A stretch of DNA of 9,099 nt from Flavobacterium psychrophilum (GCA_020720185.1 DYPB01000081.1:1-9099); one strand, 5' to 3'. Numbered from the stretch's first letter, positions 1 through 6,256 are shown. Notes: generated from the sequence alone by a model not told the origin. Made by a program: numbers and translations.

Positions 1-17
1 AAAATCTACAATCTAAA

Positions 18-1160
18 ATGGGAGCTCTTTACATCCATATTCCTTTTTGCAAGCAGGCTTGTTATTACTGCGATTTTCATTTTTCAACTTCAATGAAGCA
101 TAAAAATGAGATGATTTTTGCATTAGCAAAAGAAATTGAAATTCGCAAAAATGAATTTGAGAATGACATTGTTGAGACAATTTATTTCGGAGGAGGAACG
201 CCATCTATATTCGAAATTACAGATTTAAAATTATTGATTGAAACGGTTTTTAAAAATTATAATGTTACAGAAAATCCAGAAATTACAGTCGAAGCCAATC
301 CTGATGATTTGACGGAAGAGTATTTAATTGAATTGAAAAACATTGGTGTAAACCGCTTGTCTATTGGCATCCAATCGTTTTTTGAAGATGATTTGCAATT
401 GATGAATCGGGCTCATAATGCAGTTGAAGCCGAAAAATGTTTAGAAGTTGCTACACAATATTTTGATAACATTTCCATCGATTTGATATATGGAATTCCA
501 AATATGAGCAACCAAAAATGGATGAAAAACATCGAAAAAGCTTTGAGTTTTCGTATCAATCACATTTCGAGTTATGCCTTGACGGTAGAGCCAAAAACAG
601 CTTTAAAAAAATTAATCGACACGGGAAAAATTACTGCCCCGAAAGACGAAGTTGCCGAATCACATTTTCAAATTTTGATTAAAACACTTGAAAAAGAAAG
701 ATTTATACATTATGAGTTGAGTAATTTTGGCAAAGAAAATTATTTTTCAAAAAACAATTCGAGTTACTGGTTGGGCAAAAAATATATTGGAATTGGTCCA
801 TCTGCACATTCATTTGACGGAAAAAGCAGGAGTTGGAATATTTCCAACAATAAAATTTATATCGAAAAAATAAACGAAAACATCTTACCAAACGAAATAG
901 AAATTTTATCAAAAACAGATATTTATAACGAATACATTATGACTGGTTTGCGAACTATTTGGGGTGTTTCTTTAGATAAAATCGAGTTAGATTTTGGTCA
1001 AGATTATTTAATTTATTTGCAGAAACAAGCCAAAAATCATTTGCAAAACGAACGGTTAATTATCGAAAATAATGTTTTGAAAACAACAAAAAACGGAAAA
1101 TTTTTGTGTGATGGGATTGCATCAGACTTATTTTTAGTAAATTTGAATAAATTTATTTAG
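18..1160 (+). CDS. hemW: HemW-like radical SAM heme chaperone (coproporphyrinogen III oxidase-like)
   Basis: The 380-residue product has the radical SAM cluster motif CxxxCxxC at C11, C15 and C18, inside PFCKQACYYCDF. The SAM-binding FGGGTPS follows at 57-63, then EANPDDLT (92-99), RLSIGIQSF (113-121), RAH (131-133) and GIGPSAHSFDG (258-268). Length and motif order fit the HemN/HemW family. The fourth cysteine that true HemN has just after the cluster is replaced (C18 is followed by D19, F20), which favours HemW. HemW proteins bind heme and are proposed to deliver it to respiratory enzymes; older annotations call them oxygen-independent coproporphyrinogen III oxidases. The gene starts 17 nt into the window, so its promoter is not visible. 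The ATG puts the cluster close to the N-terminus, as is usual. It is first in a visible run of three tightly packed genes, with 2 nt to the next start. Confidence 0.9.
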   Translation: MGALYIHIPFCKQACYYCDFHFSTSMKHKNEMIFALAKEIEIRKNEFENDIVETIYFGGGTPSIFEITDLKLLIETVFKNYNVTENPEITVEANPDDLTEEYLIELKNIGVNRLSIGIQSFFEDDLQLMNRAHNAVEAEKCLEVATQYFDNISIDLIYGIPNMSNQKWMKNIEKALSFRINHISSYALTVEPKTALKKLIDTGKITAPKDEVAESHFQILIKTLEKERFIHYELSNFGKENYFSKNNSSYWLGKKYIGIGPSAHSFDGKSRSWNISNNKIYIEKINENILPNEIEILSKTDIYNEYIMTGLRTIWGVSLDKIELDFGQDYLIYLQKQAKNHLQNERLIIENNVLKTTKNGKFLCDGIASDLFLVNLNKFI

Positions 1161-1162
1161 AG

Positions 1163-1927
1163 ATGATTATCACACTTGAAAACCTCAATTTCGACCTATC
1201 AAAACCCATTGATATTTCTATTCCATTAACCACCACGGACGACAATCCGATTGCATGGTACATTGAAAAACCAATAATTGAACCTGTAGTTTTTGGCGAT
1301 TGGGTCGGAAAAGTTTCCAGCGGAAAATCATCTACAAATTTTAATAATATCTTCTTCAACCCGCACGGACATGGTACACATACCGAATGTTTAGGGCATA
1401 TTACCAGAGATTTTTACAGCATCAATAAATGTTTGAAACAGTTTTTTTTTATGGCACAATTGATTTCGGTCGAGCCAGAGAAAATAGAAAATGATTTAGT
1501 AATTACAAAAGAACAAATTGAAAAATTATTAAACAATTCAAATTCAGAAGCACTAATAATAAGAACTTTGCCTAATTTAGAAACTAAAAAATCATTAAAA
1601 TATTCATATACCAACCCACCATATTTGAGTGAAGACGCCGCAATTTATATTCGAGATATTGGAATTAAACATTTATTGATAGATTTACCAAGCGTTGATA
1701 AAGAACACGATGAAGGAAAATTATTAGCACACAAAGCCTTTTGGAATGTCCAAAATGTTGATACCCTAAATATTGGTGCCAGATTGGATTGCACCATAAC
1801 CGAAATAATTTTTGTAAATAATTCAATTTTAGACGGAGAATATTTATTAAATTTACAAATTGCCTCATTTGAAAACGACGCATCTCCTTCAAAACCAATA
1901 TTATACAAATTAGAAAATGAATATTGA
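1163..1927 (+). CDS. Cyclase family protein (kynurenine formamidase-like metal hydrolase)
   Basis: The 254-residue product matches the cyclase superfamily (Pfam PF04199), which includes kynurenine formamidase KynB. The hallmark metal-binding motif, usually HxGTHxDxPxH, appears as HGHGTHTECLGH at residues 68-79. The histidines are at 68, 70, 73 and 79, and Glu75 stands in place of the usual Asp. LLIDLPSVD (171-179), with a downstream H190 and E214, also fits the fold. No signal peptide is seen, so it is probably cytoplasmic. Family members hydrolyse N-formylkynurenine or cyclic amides, but the Glu-for-Asp and Cys-Leu-for-Ala-Pro changes make the substrate uncertain. No tryptophan-degradation genes are nearby. 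The gene starts 2 nt after hemW and overlaps the next start by 11 nt, so translational coupling is likely. The family is certain enough; the reaction is not. Confidence 0.8.
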   Translation: MIITLENLNFDLSKPIDISIPLTTTDDNPIAWYIEKPIIEPVVFGDWVGKVSSGKSSTNFNNIFFNPHGHGTHTECLGHITRDFYSINKCLKQFFFMAQLISVEPEKIENDLVITKEQIEKLLNNSNSEALIIRTLPNLETKKSLKYSYTNPPYLSEDAAIYIRDIGIKHLLIDLPSVDKEHDEGKLLAHKAFWNVQNVDTLNIGARLDCTITEIIFVNNSILDGEYLLNLQIASFENDASPSKPILYKLENEY

Positions 1928-2276
1928 ACAACTTTACGAATACTGCCTTGCAAAAAAAAGTGTAACCGAACATTTTCCTTTTGACGAGAACACTTTGGTA
2001 TTTAAAATTGGCGGAAAAATGTTTTGTTTAACTTCATTAAAAGAGTGGGAGAGTGGCAATCCAACATTAAATTTAAAATGCAATCCCGAAAAAGCAGTCG
2101 AGCTTAGAGCGGAGTTTGAAGCCGTAAAAGAAGGTTACCATATGAGTAAAATTCATTGGAATACAGTAAGTTACAATAAAAATATTTCTGACAAAATGAT
2201 ATTAGAAATGATAAATGATTCGTATGATTTGGTTTTTAAAAGTTTAACAAAAAAAATTCAAGAAACTATTTTATGA
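1917..2276 (+). CDS. MmcQ/YjbR family protein
   Basis: The 119-residue protein resembles the YjbR/MmcQ family (COG2315). The N-terminus has YCLAKKSVTEHFPFDENTLVFKIGGKMFCL, written here only as landmarks: YCLAKK at 8-13, TEHFPF at 17-22 and FKIGGKMF at 29-36. The C-terminal half has LNLKCNPE followed by MSKIHWNTV, typical of the CyaY-like double-wing fold. Some members are called DNA-binding, but the molecular role is not established. Its ATG lies inside the end of the cyclase gene (11-nt overlap in another frame), which supports the start choice and a shared transcript with the two upstream genes. A strong hairpin terminator follows about 45 nt after the stop. Nothing in the sequence ties it to heme or formamidase chemistry. 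Confidence 0.8.
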   Translation: MNIEQLYEYCLAKKSVTEHFPFDENTLVFKIGGKMFCLTSLKEWESGNPTLNLKCNPEKAVELRAEFEAVKEGYHMSKIHWNTVSYNKNISDKMILEMINDSYDLVFKSLTKKIQETIL

Positions 2277-2313
2277 CCTATATTAAATCATTATTTTTTT
2301 TGGTTTAAGGAGC

Positions 2314-2350
2314 AAAAAAAACCTCGAAAAATTAATCTTCGAGGCTTTTT
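2314..2350. terminator. Bidirectional intrinsic terminator between convergent genes
   Basis: A perfect 7-bp stem, CCTCGAA (2322-2328) with TTCGAGG (2338-2344), is flanked by an A8 run on the left and C plus T5 on the right. Each strand therefore reads hairpin then T-tract. It lies between the plus-strand YjbR gene and the minus-strand lipoprotein gene, and can serve both. Confidence 0.85.
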
Positions 2351-2357
2351 AAGAATT

Positions 2358-2381
2358 AAACTAATTTATAGAACCCACCTT
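2358..2381. repeat. Solo copy of a 24-bp repeat at the lipoprotein 3' end
   Basis: This 24-bp stretch, with core AATTTATAGAACCCACC, is identical to 8889-8912 about 6.5 kb away. It abuts the lipoprotein gene, and its last two bases are part of the stop codon (TAA on the minus strand, 2382-2380). No inverted partner arm is seen next to it, unlike the copy downstream of nrdA. It is probably a dispersed repeat or the end of a small mobile element; the family is not recognised. Confidence 0.7.
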
Positions 2382-3267
2382 AATTTATTGTAATAGTATA
2401 TGCTACTCCGTCAAGAGTAAATATTGCAGTATTATCACAAGCACCATTGCCAAAATCCAATGTTGCAGTATGAGAATTTCTTACAGTTGTAACAACTCCT
2501 GCTGCCATTATTGATGGTCTTGGAACTGCTATTGTATTTGCACAACTAAACTTCACTATTACAGGAGTAGTAATTGTACTTGTTTGAGAATTTCCGTTAG
2601 GATGTGTTGTTGTCCAGTTTCCTGTAACTTTAAACACATTGTCCCAAATGTTTAGTGGTGTATAAAAACCTTCAACAAATTCTCTCACTCTTGTCCCTGT
2701 TCTAGTATGTACATTTCCGTTTAATGTATTTGTAGCAGTAAGATTAATGTTTATCAAAACAATAGGATGACTTGGTGTGTTTGCAGTTGCGGTAGTCATT
2801 GTTCTTATAAGTGTTTTTGTTCCACCTATTAAGAAGTTATTGTGATGAAAATTATTATAACTTACATTAATTGTTTGTGAGGTTGCATTTGGCTGATAGA
2901 CATAAGTCATAACAATGCTACCACTCAAAACATTACCGTTTGGCATAGTACAACCTGTACCAAAATTAATCGTTTTTGTTACCGTAGTACCAGCAGTAAG
3001 TGGAGTTCCAAAAACAGGATTCCTTGTTACCTGAACACAAACTGGCAAAAGTGCAGAGGCAGAAGCCATAGATCTTCCAGATGGGTCTGAAACTGTAGCA
3101 TCAAATTGATCCTCAACAATATTCGAAATATCGTCATTTGCAACATCGAGTTTTACATTTGTTGAAATCTCATCTGCGGTAATTGTACCATCATCATTTT
3201 TATCCTTACTACAACTAATTGTTAGTAATGACAAAACTAAACCTAGAAATAAAATTTTTGTTTTCAT
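2380..3267 (-). CDS. Putative surface lipoprotein of unknown function, flavobacterial type
   Basis: The 295-residue product begins with a type II signal peptide (MKTKILFLGLVLSLLTIS) and lipobox LTIS-C, giving lipidated Cys19. The following SKDKNDDG is polar and acidic, resembling the lipoprotein export signal that sends Bacteroidota lipoproteins to the cell surface. The mature part is rich in Thr, Asn and beta-prone segments. Two similar motifs, NFGTGC (101-106) and DFGNGACDNT (271-280), suggest related halves. C77, C106, C242 and C277 could form two disulfides. The ending DFGNGACDNTAIFTLDG plus YTITIN resembles a lipoprotein type I recall from many flavobacteria, but no function is known to me. 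It is a single-gene unit, convergent with the hemW operon and divergent from the DUF1573 gene. The start is supported by the signal peptide beginning at its first residue. Confidence 0.8.
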   Translation of the reverse strand: MKTKILFLGLVLSLLTISCSKDKNDDGTITADEISTNVKLDVANDDISNIVEDQFDATVSDPSGRSMASASALLPVCVQVTRNPVFGTPLTAGTTVTKTINFGTGCTMPNGNVLSGSIVMTYVYQPNATSQTINVSYNNFHHNNFLIGGTKTLIRTMTTATANTPSHPIVLININLTATNTLNGNVHTRTGTRVREFVEGFYTPLNIWDNVFKVTGNWTTTHPNGNSQTSTITTPVIVKFSCANTIAVPRPSIMAAGVVTTVRNSHTATLDFGNGACDNTAIFTLDGVAYTITIN

Positions 3268-3312
3268 AAATAATATAGATTTTAATTAATAATTTTTAAA
3301 ATTAGACTACGA

Positions 3313-3320
3313 CAAATATA
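3313..3320 (-). promoter_or_regulatory. Putative -7 element of the lipoprotein gene
   Basis: On the minus strand this reads TATATTTG, an exact match to the Bacteroidota -7 consensus TAnnTTTG. It ends 45 nt before the lipoprotein ATG. A TTTG lies 12 nt upstream, closer than the usual -33 spacing, so the call rests on the -7 match and position only. Confidence 0.45.
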
Positions 3321-3428
3321 AATAGTTTAATGCAAAATAAAAATATTTTTAAAACTTTAATTTTGAATACATTAACATTTATTAACAAAAATTTTAAATT
3401 CAATTACAAATCAATTTATTTTTTGTTT

Positions 3429-3436
3429 TACATTTG
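3429..3436 (+). promoter_or_regulatory. Putative -7 element of the DUF1573 gene
   Basis: TACATTTG matches the TAnnTTTG -7 consensus exactly and lies 30 nt upstream of the ATG. That would give a leader of roughly 25 nt. No clear TTG-type -33 element is visible at normal spacing. The rest of the 199-nt divergent region 3268-3466 is very AT-rich, and I see no operator-like palindrome in it. Confidence 0.5.
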
Positions 3437-3466
3437 CTTCAAATTAATCATTAAACTTTAAATAAA

Positions 3467-3976
3467 ATGAAAAAATTAGTACTATTATTAGCAATTGCAT
3501 TTTTAGGAACAACAGTAACAAATGCACAAGAAGTTGCAACTGCAAAAAAAACAGTTAAAAAAGTAAAAGTTGCAAAAGCAACAAAAGGAAAAAAAGAAGC
3601 CGTAAAAGCATTTGTACCAGCAGTTGAAGGAGCAGGAATAGTTTTTGAAAACGAAATTATTGATTACGGAACAATTCCTCACAATTCCGATGGAAGTCGT
3701 GAATTTGTATTAACAAACAACGGAAGCAAACCATTAGTAATCACAAATGTACAAGCATCATGCGGTTGTACGGTTCCTGCAAAACCAGACGCCCCTATTA
3801 TTTCAGGCGGAAAAGGAAAAATAGGAGTACGCTATGCTACCGATAGAGTAGGAGCGTTTACAAAAACAATTACAGTAACTTCAAACGCTGTTGGAAACGA
3901 AACAAAAGTTATCACAATAAAAGGAACCGTTCTTGCAGATGAGCCTGTTGTATCGCCATTAACTCCAAAAAGTTAG
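3467..3976 (+). CDS. Secreted DUF1573 domain protein with Lys/Ala-rich linker
   Basis: The 169-residue protein has a type I signal peptide (MKKLVLLLAIAFLGTTVTNA, probable cleavage after Ala20). A strongly basic, Ala/Lys/Val-rich linker follows (about 26-48), then one DUF1573 domain (about 55-155). Domain hallmarks are the FENEIIDYGTI opening (60-70), FVLTNNGSKPL (80-90) and ASCGCTVP (97-104) with cysteines 99 and 101. DUF1573 has an Ig-like beta fold related to ASPM/SPD2/Hydin-type domains; its role in Bacteroidota is unknown. The protein is probably periplasmic or outer-membrane associated. The lysine-rich linker is unusual for an exported protein and could bind polyanions or the envelope, which is inference only. 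The gene has its own -7 motif and a terminator right after the stop, so it is probably transcribed alone. Confidence 0.85.
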   Translation: MKKLVLLLAIAFLGTTVTNAQEVATAKKTVKKVKVAKATKGKKEAVKAFVPAVEGAGIVFENEIIDYGTIPHNSDGSREFVLTNNGSKPLVITNVQASCGCTVPAKPDAPIISGGKGKIGVRYATDRVGAFTKTITVTSNAVGNETKVITIKGTVLADEPVVSPLTPKS

Positions 3977-3995
3977 TTCGTTTTATTAAAAATCT

Positions 3996-4027
3996 AAAAA
4001 GCTTCCTATAATAAGGAAGCTTTTTTT
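3996..4027 (+). terminator. Intrinsic terminator of the DUF1573 gene
   Basis: A 7-bp perfect stem, GCTTCCT (4001-4007) with AGGAAGC (4014-4020), has a 6-nt loop and is followed by T7. An A5 run precedes it, so it could also work on the minus strand. It starts about 20 nt after the stop codon. Confidence 0.9.
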
Positions 4028-4032
4028 ATGCT

Positions 4033-4040
4033 TATATTTG
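4033..4040 (+). promoter_or_regulatory. Putative -7 element of the TrmH-family gene
   Basis: TATATTTG matches the TAnnTTTG consensus and begins 6 nt after the T-tract of the preceding terminator. It lies 24 nt upstream of the ATG at 4065. The -33 region would fall inside the terminator hairpin and has no TTG, so the match is partial. It supports separate transcription of the methyltransferase gene. Confidence 0.45.
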
Positions 4041-4064
4041 CCAAAGTTTTTAGACCAAAAAATA

Positions 4065-4604
4065 ATGAGAAAATTAGAAAACAACGAACTCGACCGAAAA
4101 TCAATAGCCGATTTTAAACAAGCAACAAAAACCCCAATTATCATTATTTTGGACGATATAAGAAGCTTAAATAATATTGGCTCTGTCTTCCGTACTGCCG
4201 ATGCCTTTTTAATCGAAAAAATATATTTATGCGGTATTACCGCAACACCACCAAATAAAGAAATTAACAAAACAGCACTTGGAGCTACTGATACTGTCGA
4301 TTGGGAATATGTTGAAGACATTACAAATTTAATTACAAATTTAAAATCTAAAAGCACATTAATTTATGCCATTGAACAAGTTGAGAATGCTACCTATTTA
4401 CAAGATTTTGAAATTTCAAATGACAAAAAAACAGCAATAATTTTTGGCAACGAAGTTTTTGGAGTTTCACAAACCGCTATCAAACTTTGTGATGGCACAA
4501 TAGAAATTCCACAACTTGGAACAAAACACTCTTTGAACATAGCAGTAAGTGCAGGAATTGTAATTTGGGATTTATTTAAAAAAACAACATTTTTAGAGCC
4601 TTAA
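4065..4604 (+). CDS. TrmH-family (SPOUT) RNA 2'-O-methyltransferase
   Basis: The 179-residue product carries the three SpoU/TrmH motifs. Motif 1 is NNIGSVFRTADAF (36-48) with the catalytic arginine at R43. Motif 2 is IFGNEVFGVS (126-135). Motif 3 is LGTKHSLNIAVSAGI (151-165). These build the trefoil-knotted SAM site used for 2'-O-ribose methylation of tRNA or rRNA; the target nucleotide cannot be read from sequence. The protein is cytoplasmic and expected to act as a dimer. The frame stays open upstream to a TTG at 4038, but that TTG overlaps the likely -7 promoter element. The ATG at 4065, giving MRKLENNELDRKS, is preferred and fits the usual family N-terminus as I remember it. It lies between a terminator and the 214-nt nrdB leader and is probably monocistronic. 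Confidence 0.88.
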   Translation: MRKLENNELDRKSIADFKQATKTPIIIILDDIRSLNNIGSVFRTADAFLIEKIYLCGITATPPNKEINKTALGATDTVDWEYVEDITNLITNLKSKSTLIYAIEQVENATYLQDFEISNDKKTAIIFGNEVFGVSQTAIKLCDGTIEIPQLGTKHSLNIAVSAGIVIWDLFKKTTFLEP

Positions 4605-4737
4605 ATAGTAAATTTCCTAAAAGCTATATTTTTCAAGGCGTTACAACATTATATAATTTTAAATAATTGATTTTTAGTGTTTTAAAACTTTACAAAAAAC
4701 TAAAAAAAACACAAAATTGTTAAAAACTCAAGGCATT

Positions 4738-4746
4738 TGTGAATAA
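4738..4746 (-). promoter_or_regulatory. DnaA-box match upstream of nrdB
   Basis: The minus strand reads TTATTCACA, which fits the relaxed DnaA-box consensus TTWTNCACA exactly and differs from TTATCCACA at one base. It lies 72 nt before the nrdB ATG. A second TGTG follows at 4761, but it does not complete a box. A single match in AT-rich DNA can occur by chance. Confidence 0.4.
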
Positions 4747-4776
4747 GTTTTGCTTTTTTTTGTGGTTTAAATTACC

Positions 4777-4784
4777 AATCTTTG
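4777..4784 (+). promoter_or_regulatory. Weak candidate -7 element for nrdB
   Basis: AATCTTTG matches TAnnTTTG except at the first base and lies 34 nt before the nrdB start. TTTG sequences at 4749-4752 and 4759-4762 could act as -33 elements, but their spacings (24 and 14 nt) are outside the ideal range. No paired 16-bp NrdR-type palindromes were seen in 4605-4818. Confidence 0.3.
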
Positions 4785-4818
4785 TACACTAACAAAAGGG
4801 TTAAAAATTACAGAAAAA

Positions 4819-5796
4819 ATGTCTCAAAAAGAACCAATCTTACAAGAAAACAAAAATAGATTTGTCATATTTCCAATAAAACACCACGATATTTGGGAAT
4901 GGTATAAAAAAATGGAAGCCAGTTTTTGGACTGCCGAAGAAATTGATTTATCACAAGATCTAAACGATTGGAACAATAAATTAAATACAGATGAAAAGTA
5001 TTTCATCAAACATATTTTAGCATTTTTTGCAGCATCTGATGGTATCGTAAACGAAAATTTAGCACTAAATTTTGTAAATGAAGTGCAATATGCAGAGGCA
5101 AAATTCTTTTATGGTTTTCAGATAATGATGGAAAATATTCATTCAGAAACCTATTCCTTGTTAATTGATACCTATGTAAAAGACGAGCAAGAAAAATCAG
5201 ATTTATTTAATGCTTTAGAGGTTTTTCCAGCCATTAGAAAAAAAGCCGATTGGGCTTTAAGATGGATAGAATCCGACTCCTTTGCCGAAAGATTGATAGC
5301 TTTTGCAGCCGTAGAAGGCATATTCTTTTCAGGAGCATTTTGCTCTATTTATTGGCTAAAAAAACGAGGATTAATGCCTGGATTAACATTTTCGAACGAA
5401 TTAATATCAAGAGATGAAGGTGTACATTGCGATTTTGCAGTGCATTTGCACAACCACCACCTGATTAATAAAGTTCCGAAAGAACGCATTAGAACCATTA
5501 TTGTTGATGCTTTAAAGATTGAGAGAGAGTTTATTACAGAATCATTACCTGTATCATTAATTGGTATGAATGCTGGATTGATGACCCAGTATTTAGAATT
5601 TGTTGCTGATAGATTATTGATAGAATTAGGTTGTGATAGAGAATATAATACTGCTAACCCATTTGATTTTATGGATATGATTTCATTACAAGGCAAAACC
5701 AATTTTTTCGAGAAAAAAGTTGCCGAATACCAAAAAGCTGGCGTGATGAATACAGATGTTGATGCACAGAAGATTAGTTTTGATGCGGAGTTTTGA
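4819..5796 (+). CDS. nrdB: Class Ia ribonucleoside-diphosphate reductase, beta subunit (R2)
   Basis: The 325-residue product is the radical-generating small subunit of aerobic ribonucleotide reductase. All six di-iron ligands are visible: D74 (in [10 protein letters not shown]), E105 and H108 (in MENIHSETY), E166 (in AVEGIFFSG), and E200 and H203 (in RDEGVHCD). Y112, in the same MENIHSETY motif, is the expected tyrosyl-radical residue. The spacings D74-E105 (31) and E166-E200 (34) match those known for mouse R2 (D139/E170 and E233/E267). The tail ISFDAEF resembles the eukaryotic R2 C-terminal peptide that docks on R1. The sequence therefore looks like the eukaryote-like class Ia type, with a normal Tyr-Fe cofactor. 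It has a 214-nt AT-rich leader and no Shine-Dalgarno sequence. Its partner nrdA follows on the same strand after an unusually long 555-nt gap. Confidence 0.96.
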   Translation: MSQKEPILQENKNRFVIFPIKHHDIWEWYKKMEASFWTAEEIDLSQDLNDWNNKLNTDEKYFIKHILAFFAASDGIVNENLALNFVNEVQYAEAKFFYGFQIMMENIHSETYSLLIDTYVKDEQEKSDLFNALEVFPAIRKKADWALRWIESDSFAERLIAFAAVEGIFFSGAFCSIYWLKKRGLMPGLTFSNELISRDEGVHCDFAVHLHNHHLINKVPKERIRTIIVDALKIEREFITESLPVSLIGMNAGLMTQYLEFVADRLLIELGCDREYNTANPFDFMDMISLQGKTNFFEKKVAEYQKAGVMNTDVDAQKISFDAEF

Positions 5797-5797
5797 G

Positions 5798-5830
5798 CCC
5801 CACCCCAACCCCTCCCCGAAGGAGAGGGGC
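5798..5830. repeat. C4-run block: G-quadruplex motif and GC hairpin just after nrdB
   Basis: Four C4 runs at 5798-5817 have spacers A, AA and T, so the minus strand carries GGGG runs with loops of 1, 2 and 1 nt, a textbook G-quadruplex motif. The last two C runs can instead pair with GGAGAGGGG (5821-5829) as a 9-bp hairpin with one mismatch and a GAA loop. It starts 1 nt after the nrdB stop. It resembles the C-rich dispersed repeats common in Bacteroidota and has no T-tract, so it is not a standard terminator. Confidence 0.7.
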
Positions 5831-5845
5831 AGCTGCACGATGGTT

Positions 5846-5868
5846 TAGATTATGGATATTGATTGTGG
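5846..5868. repeat. Direct repeat, left copy (pair with 5909-5931)
   Basis: This 23-bp stretch matches 5909-5931 at 21 of 23 positions and includes the shared TGATTGTGG. The copies are 63 bp apart (three times 21) and flank the GC-rich block at 5869-5908. Confidence 0.65.
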
Positions 5869-5869
5869 A

Positions 5870-5908
5870 AAGTCCCCTAACCCCTGAAGGGGGAACTTCG
5901 CAGAGGGA
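5870..5908. repeat. Second GC-rich hairpin repeat
   Basis: The block contains CCCCTAACCCC followed by TGAA and GGGGG, so CCCC pairs with GGGG across a TGAA loop. It shares the C4-AA-C4 then GAAGG pattern with the block at 5798-5830, so the two look like divergent members of one dispersed family. No reading frame or T-tract accompanies it. Confidence 0.6.
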
Positions 5909-5931
5909 TAGATGATGGATTTTGATTGTGG
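5909..5931. repeat. Direct repeat, right copy (pair with 5846-5868)
   Basis: This is the partner of 5846-5868, with 21 of 23 positions identical. Its last two bases overlap the first unit of the 21-bp array, which begins at 5930. Confidence 0.65.
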
Positions 5932-6223
5932 GAGGTGCAGGATGTGTTGAGTGAGTAGCTCGGCATAGTTGGGGAGTATCAGGGTGCTTCGGGTGAGTAG
6001 TGAGAATTAGAAAGTGAGGAACAAATTATCGACGGAGAGTAGCAGGGTGCTTTGGGTGAGGAGAGGAAATGTATTGGGGAGAAGCAGGATGTGATAAGTG
6101 AGAAGCAGGTTGGTGTGAGTGAGTAGTGGGTTGTTGCTGGAGAGGATCAGATTATGATAAGTGAGGAGCAGGGTGTTGTGAGTGAGTAGTAGAGTAGGAT
6201 TAGTGAGCATTAAAATTTAGGGA
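5930..6223. repeat. Array of 14 degenerate 21-bp repeats in exact register
   Basis: Units begin at 5930, 5951, 5972 and then every 21 bp up to 6203, with no insertion or deletion. G1, G3, A4 and G5 are identical in all 14 units, and A7 in 13. The best consensus start is GTGAGTAGCAG, while the second half is variable. The plus strand is rich in G, A and T and poor in C. In the plus-strand frame that starts each unit, stop codons occur (for example in the units at 5951, 5993 and 6077), so it does not encode a protein on that strand. The last unit is weak. No function is known; it fills most of the nrdB-nrdA gap. Confidence 0.85.
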
Positions 6224-6238
6224 GTAGTCAGTTATTTA

Positions 6239-6251
6239 GCTCCTACGGAGC
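6239..6251. repeat. Small hairpin repeat (GCTCC-TAC-GGAGC)
   Basis: A 5-bp perfect stem has a 3-nt loop. Its stem sequence differs from the two GTCCC hairpins that follow, but the size and central TAC/GTA loop are similar. It is probably a sibling of the same dispersed hairpin type. Confidence 0.55.
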
Positions 6252-6256
6252 AATTA

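Noticed and set aside
18..1160. True oxygen-independent coproporphyrinogen III oxidase (HemN)
   Set aside because: The protein is shorter than HemN and lacks the fourth cysteine after the CxxxCxxC cluster; HemW fits better.
1645..1973. Minus-strand open frames of about 102 codons opposite the cyclase gene
   Set aside because: They lie antisense to a well-supported gene, show no domain, and are explained by AT-rich composition.
4038..4064. TTG start adding nine residues to the TrmH-family protein
   Set aside because: The TTG overlaps the probable -7 promoter element, and the ATG at 4065 gives the expected family N-terminus.
4684..4713. Regulatory hairpin in the nrdB leader (GTGTTTT with AAAACAC)
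   Set aside because: Only a 7-bp AT-rich stem with a long A-rich loop; such pairs are expected by chance here and it does not resemble an NrdR box or known riboswitch.
6007..6210. Open frame on the minus strand encoding a Leu/Thr heptad repeat (LLLTHNT-like)
   Set aside because: It is produced by the 21-bp array, whose C/T-rich strand rarely forms stop codons. It covers only part of the array, is broken by a stop in the unit at 5993, and has no promoter or known domain.
5930..6223. CRISPR array
   Set aside because: Units are 21 bp end to end with no distinct spacers, the repeats are degenerate, and there are no cas genes in the window.
5930..6223. TRAP-type RNA-binding site because of many GAG/TAG triplets
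   Set aside because: I know of no TRAP protein in Bacteroidota, and the triplets follow the 21-bp unit instead of the short even spacing TRAP needs.
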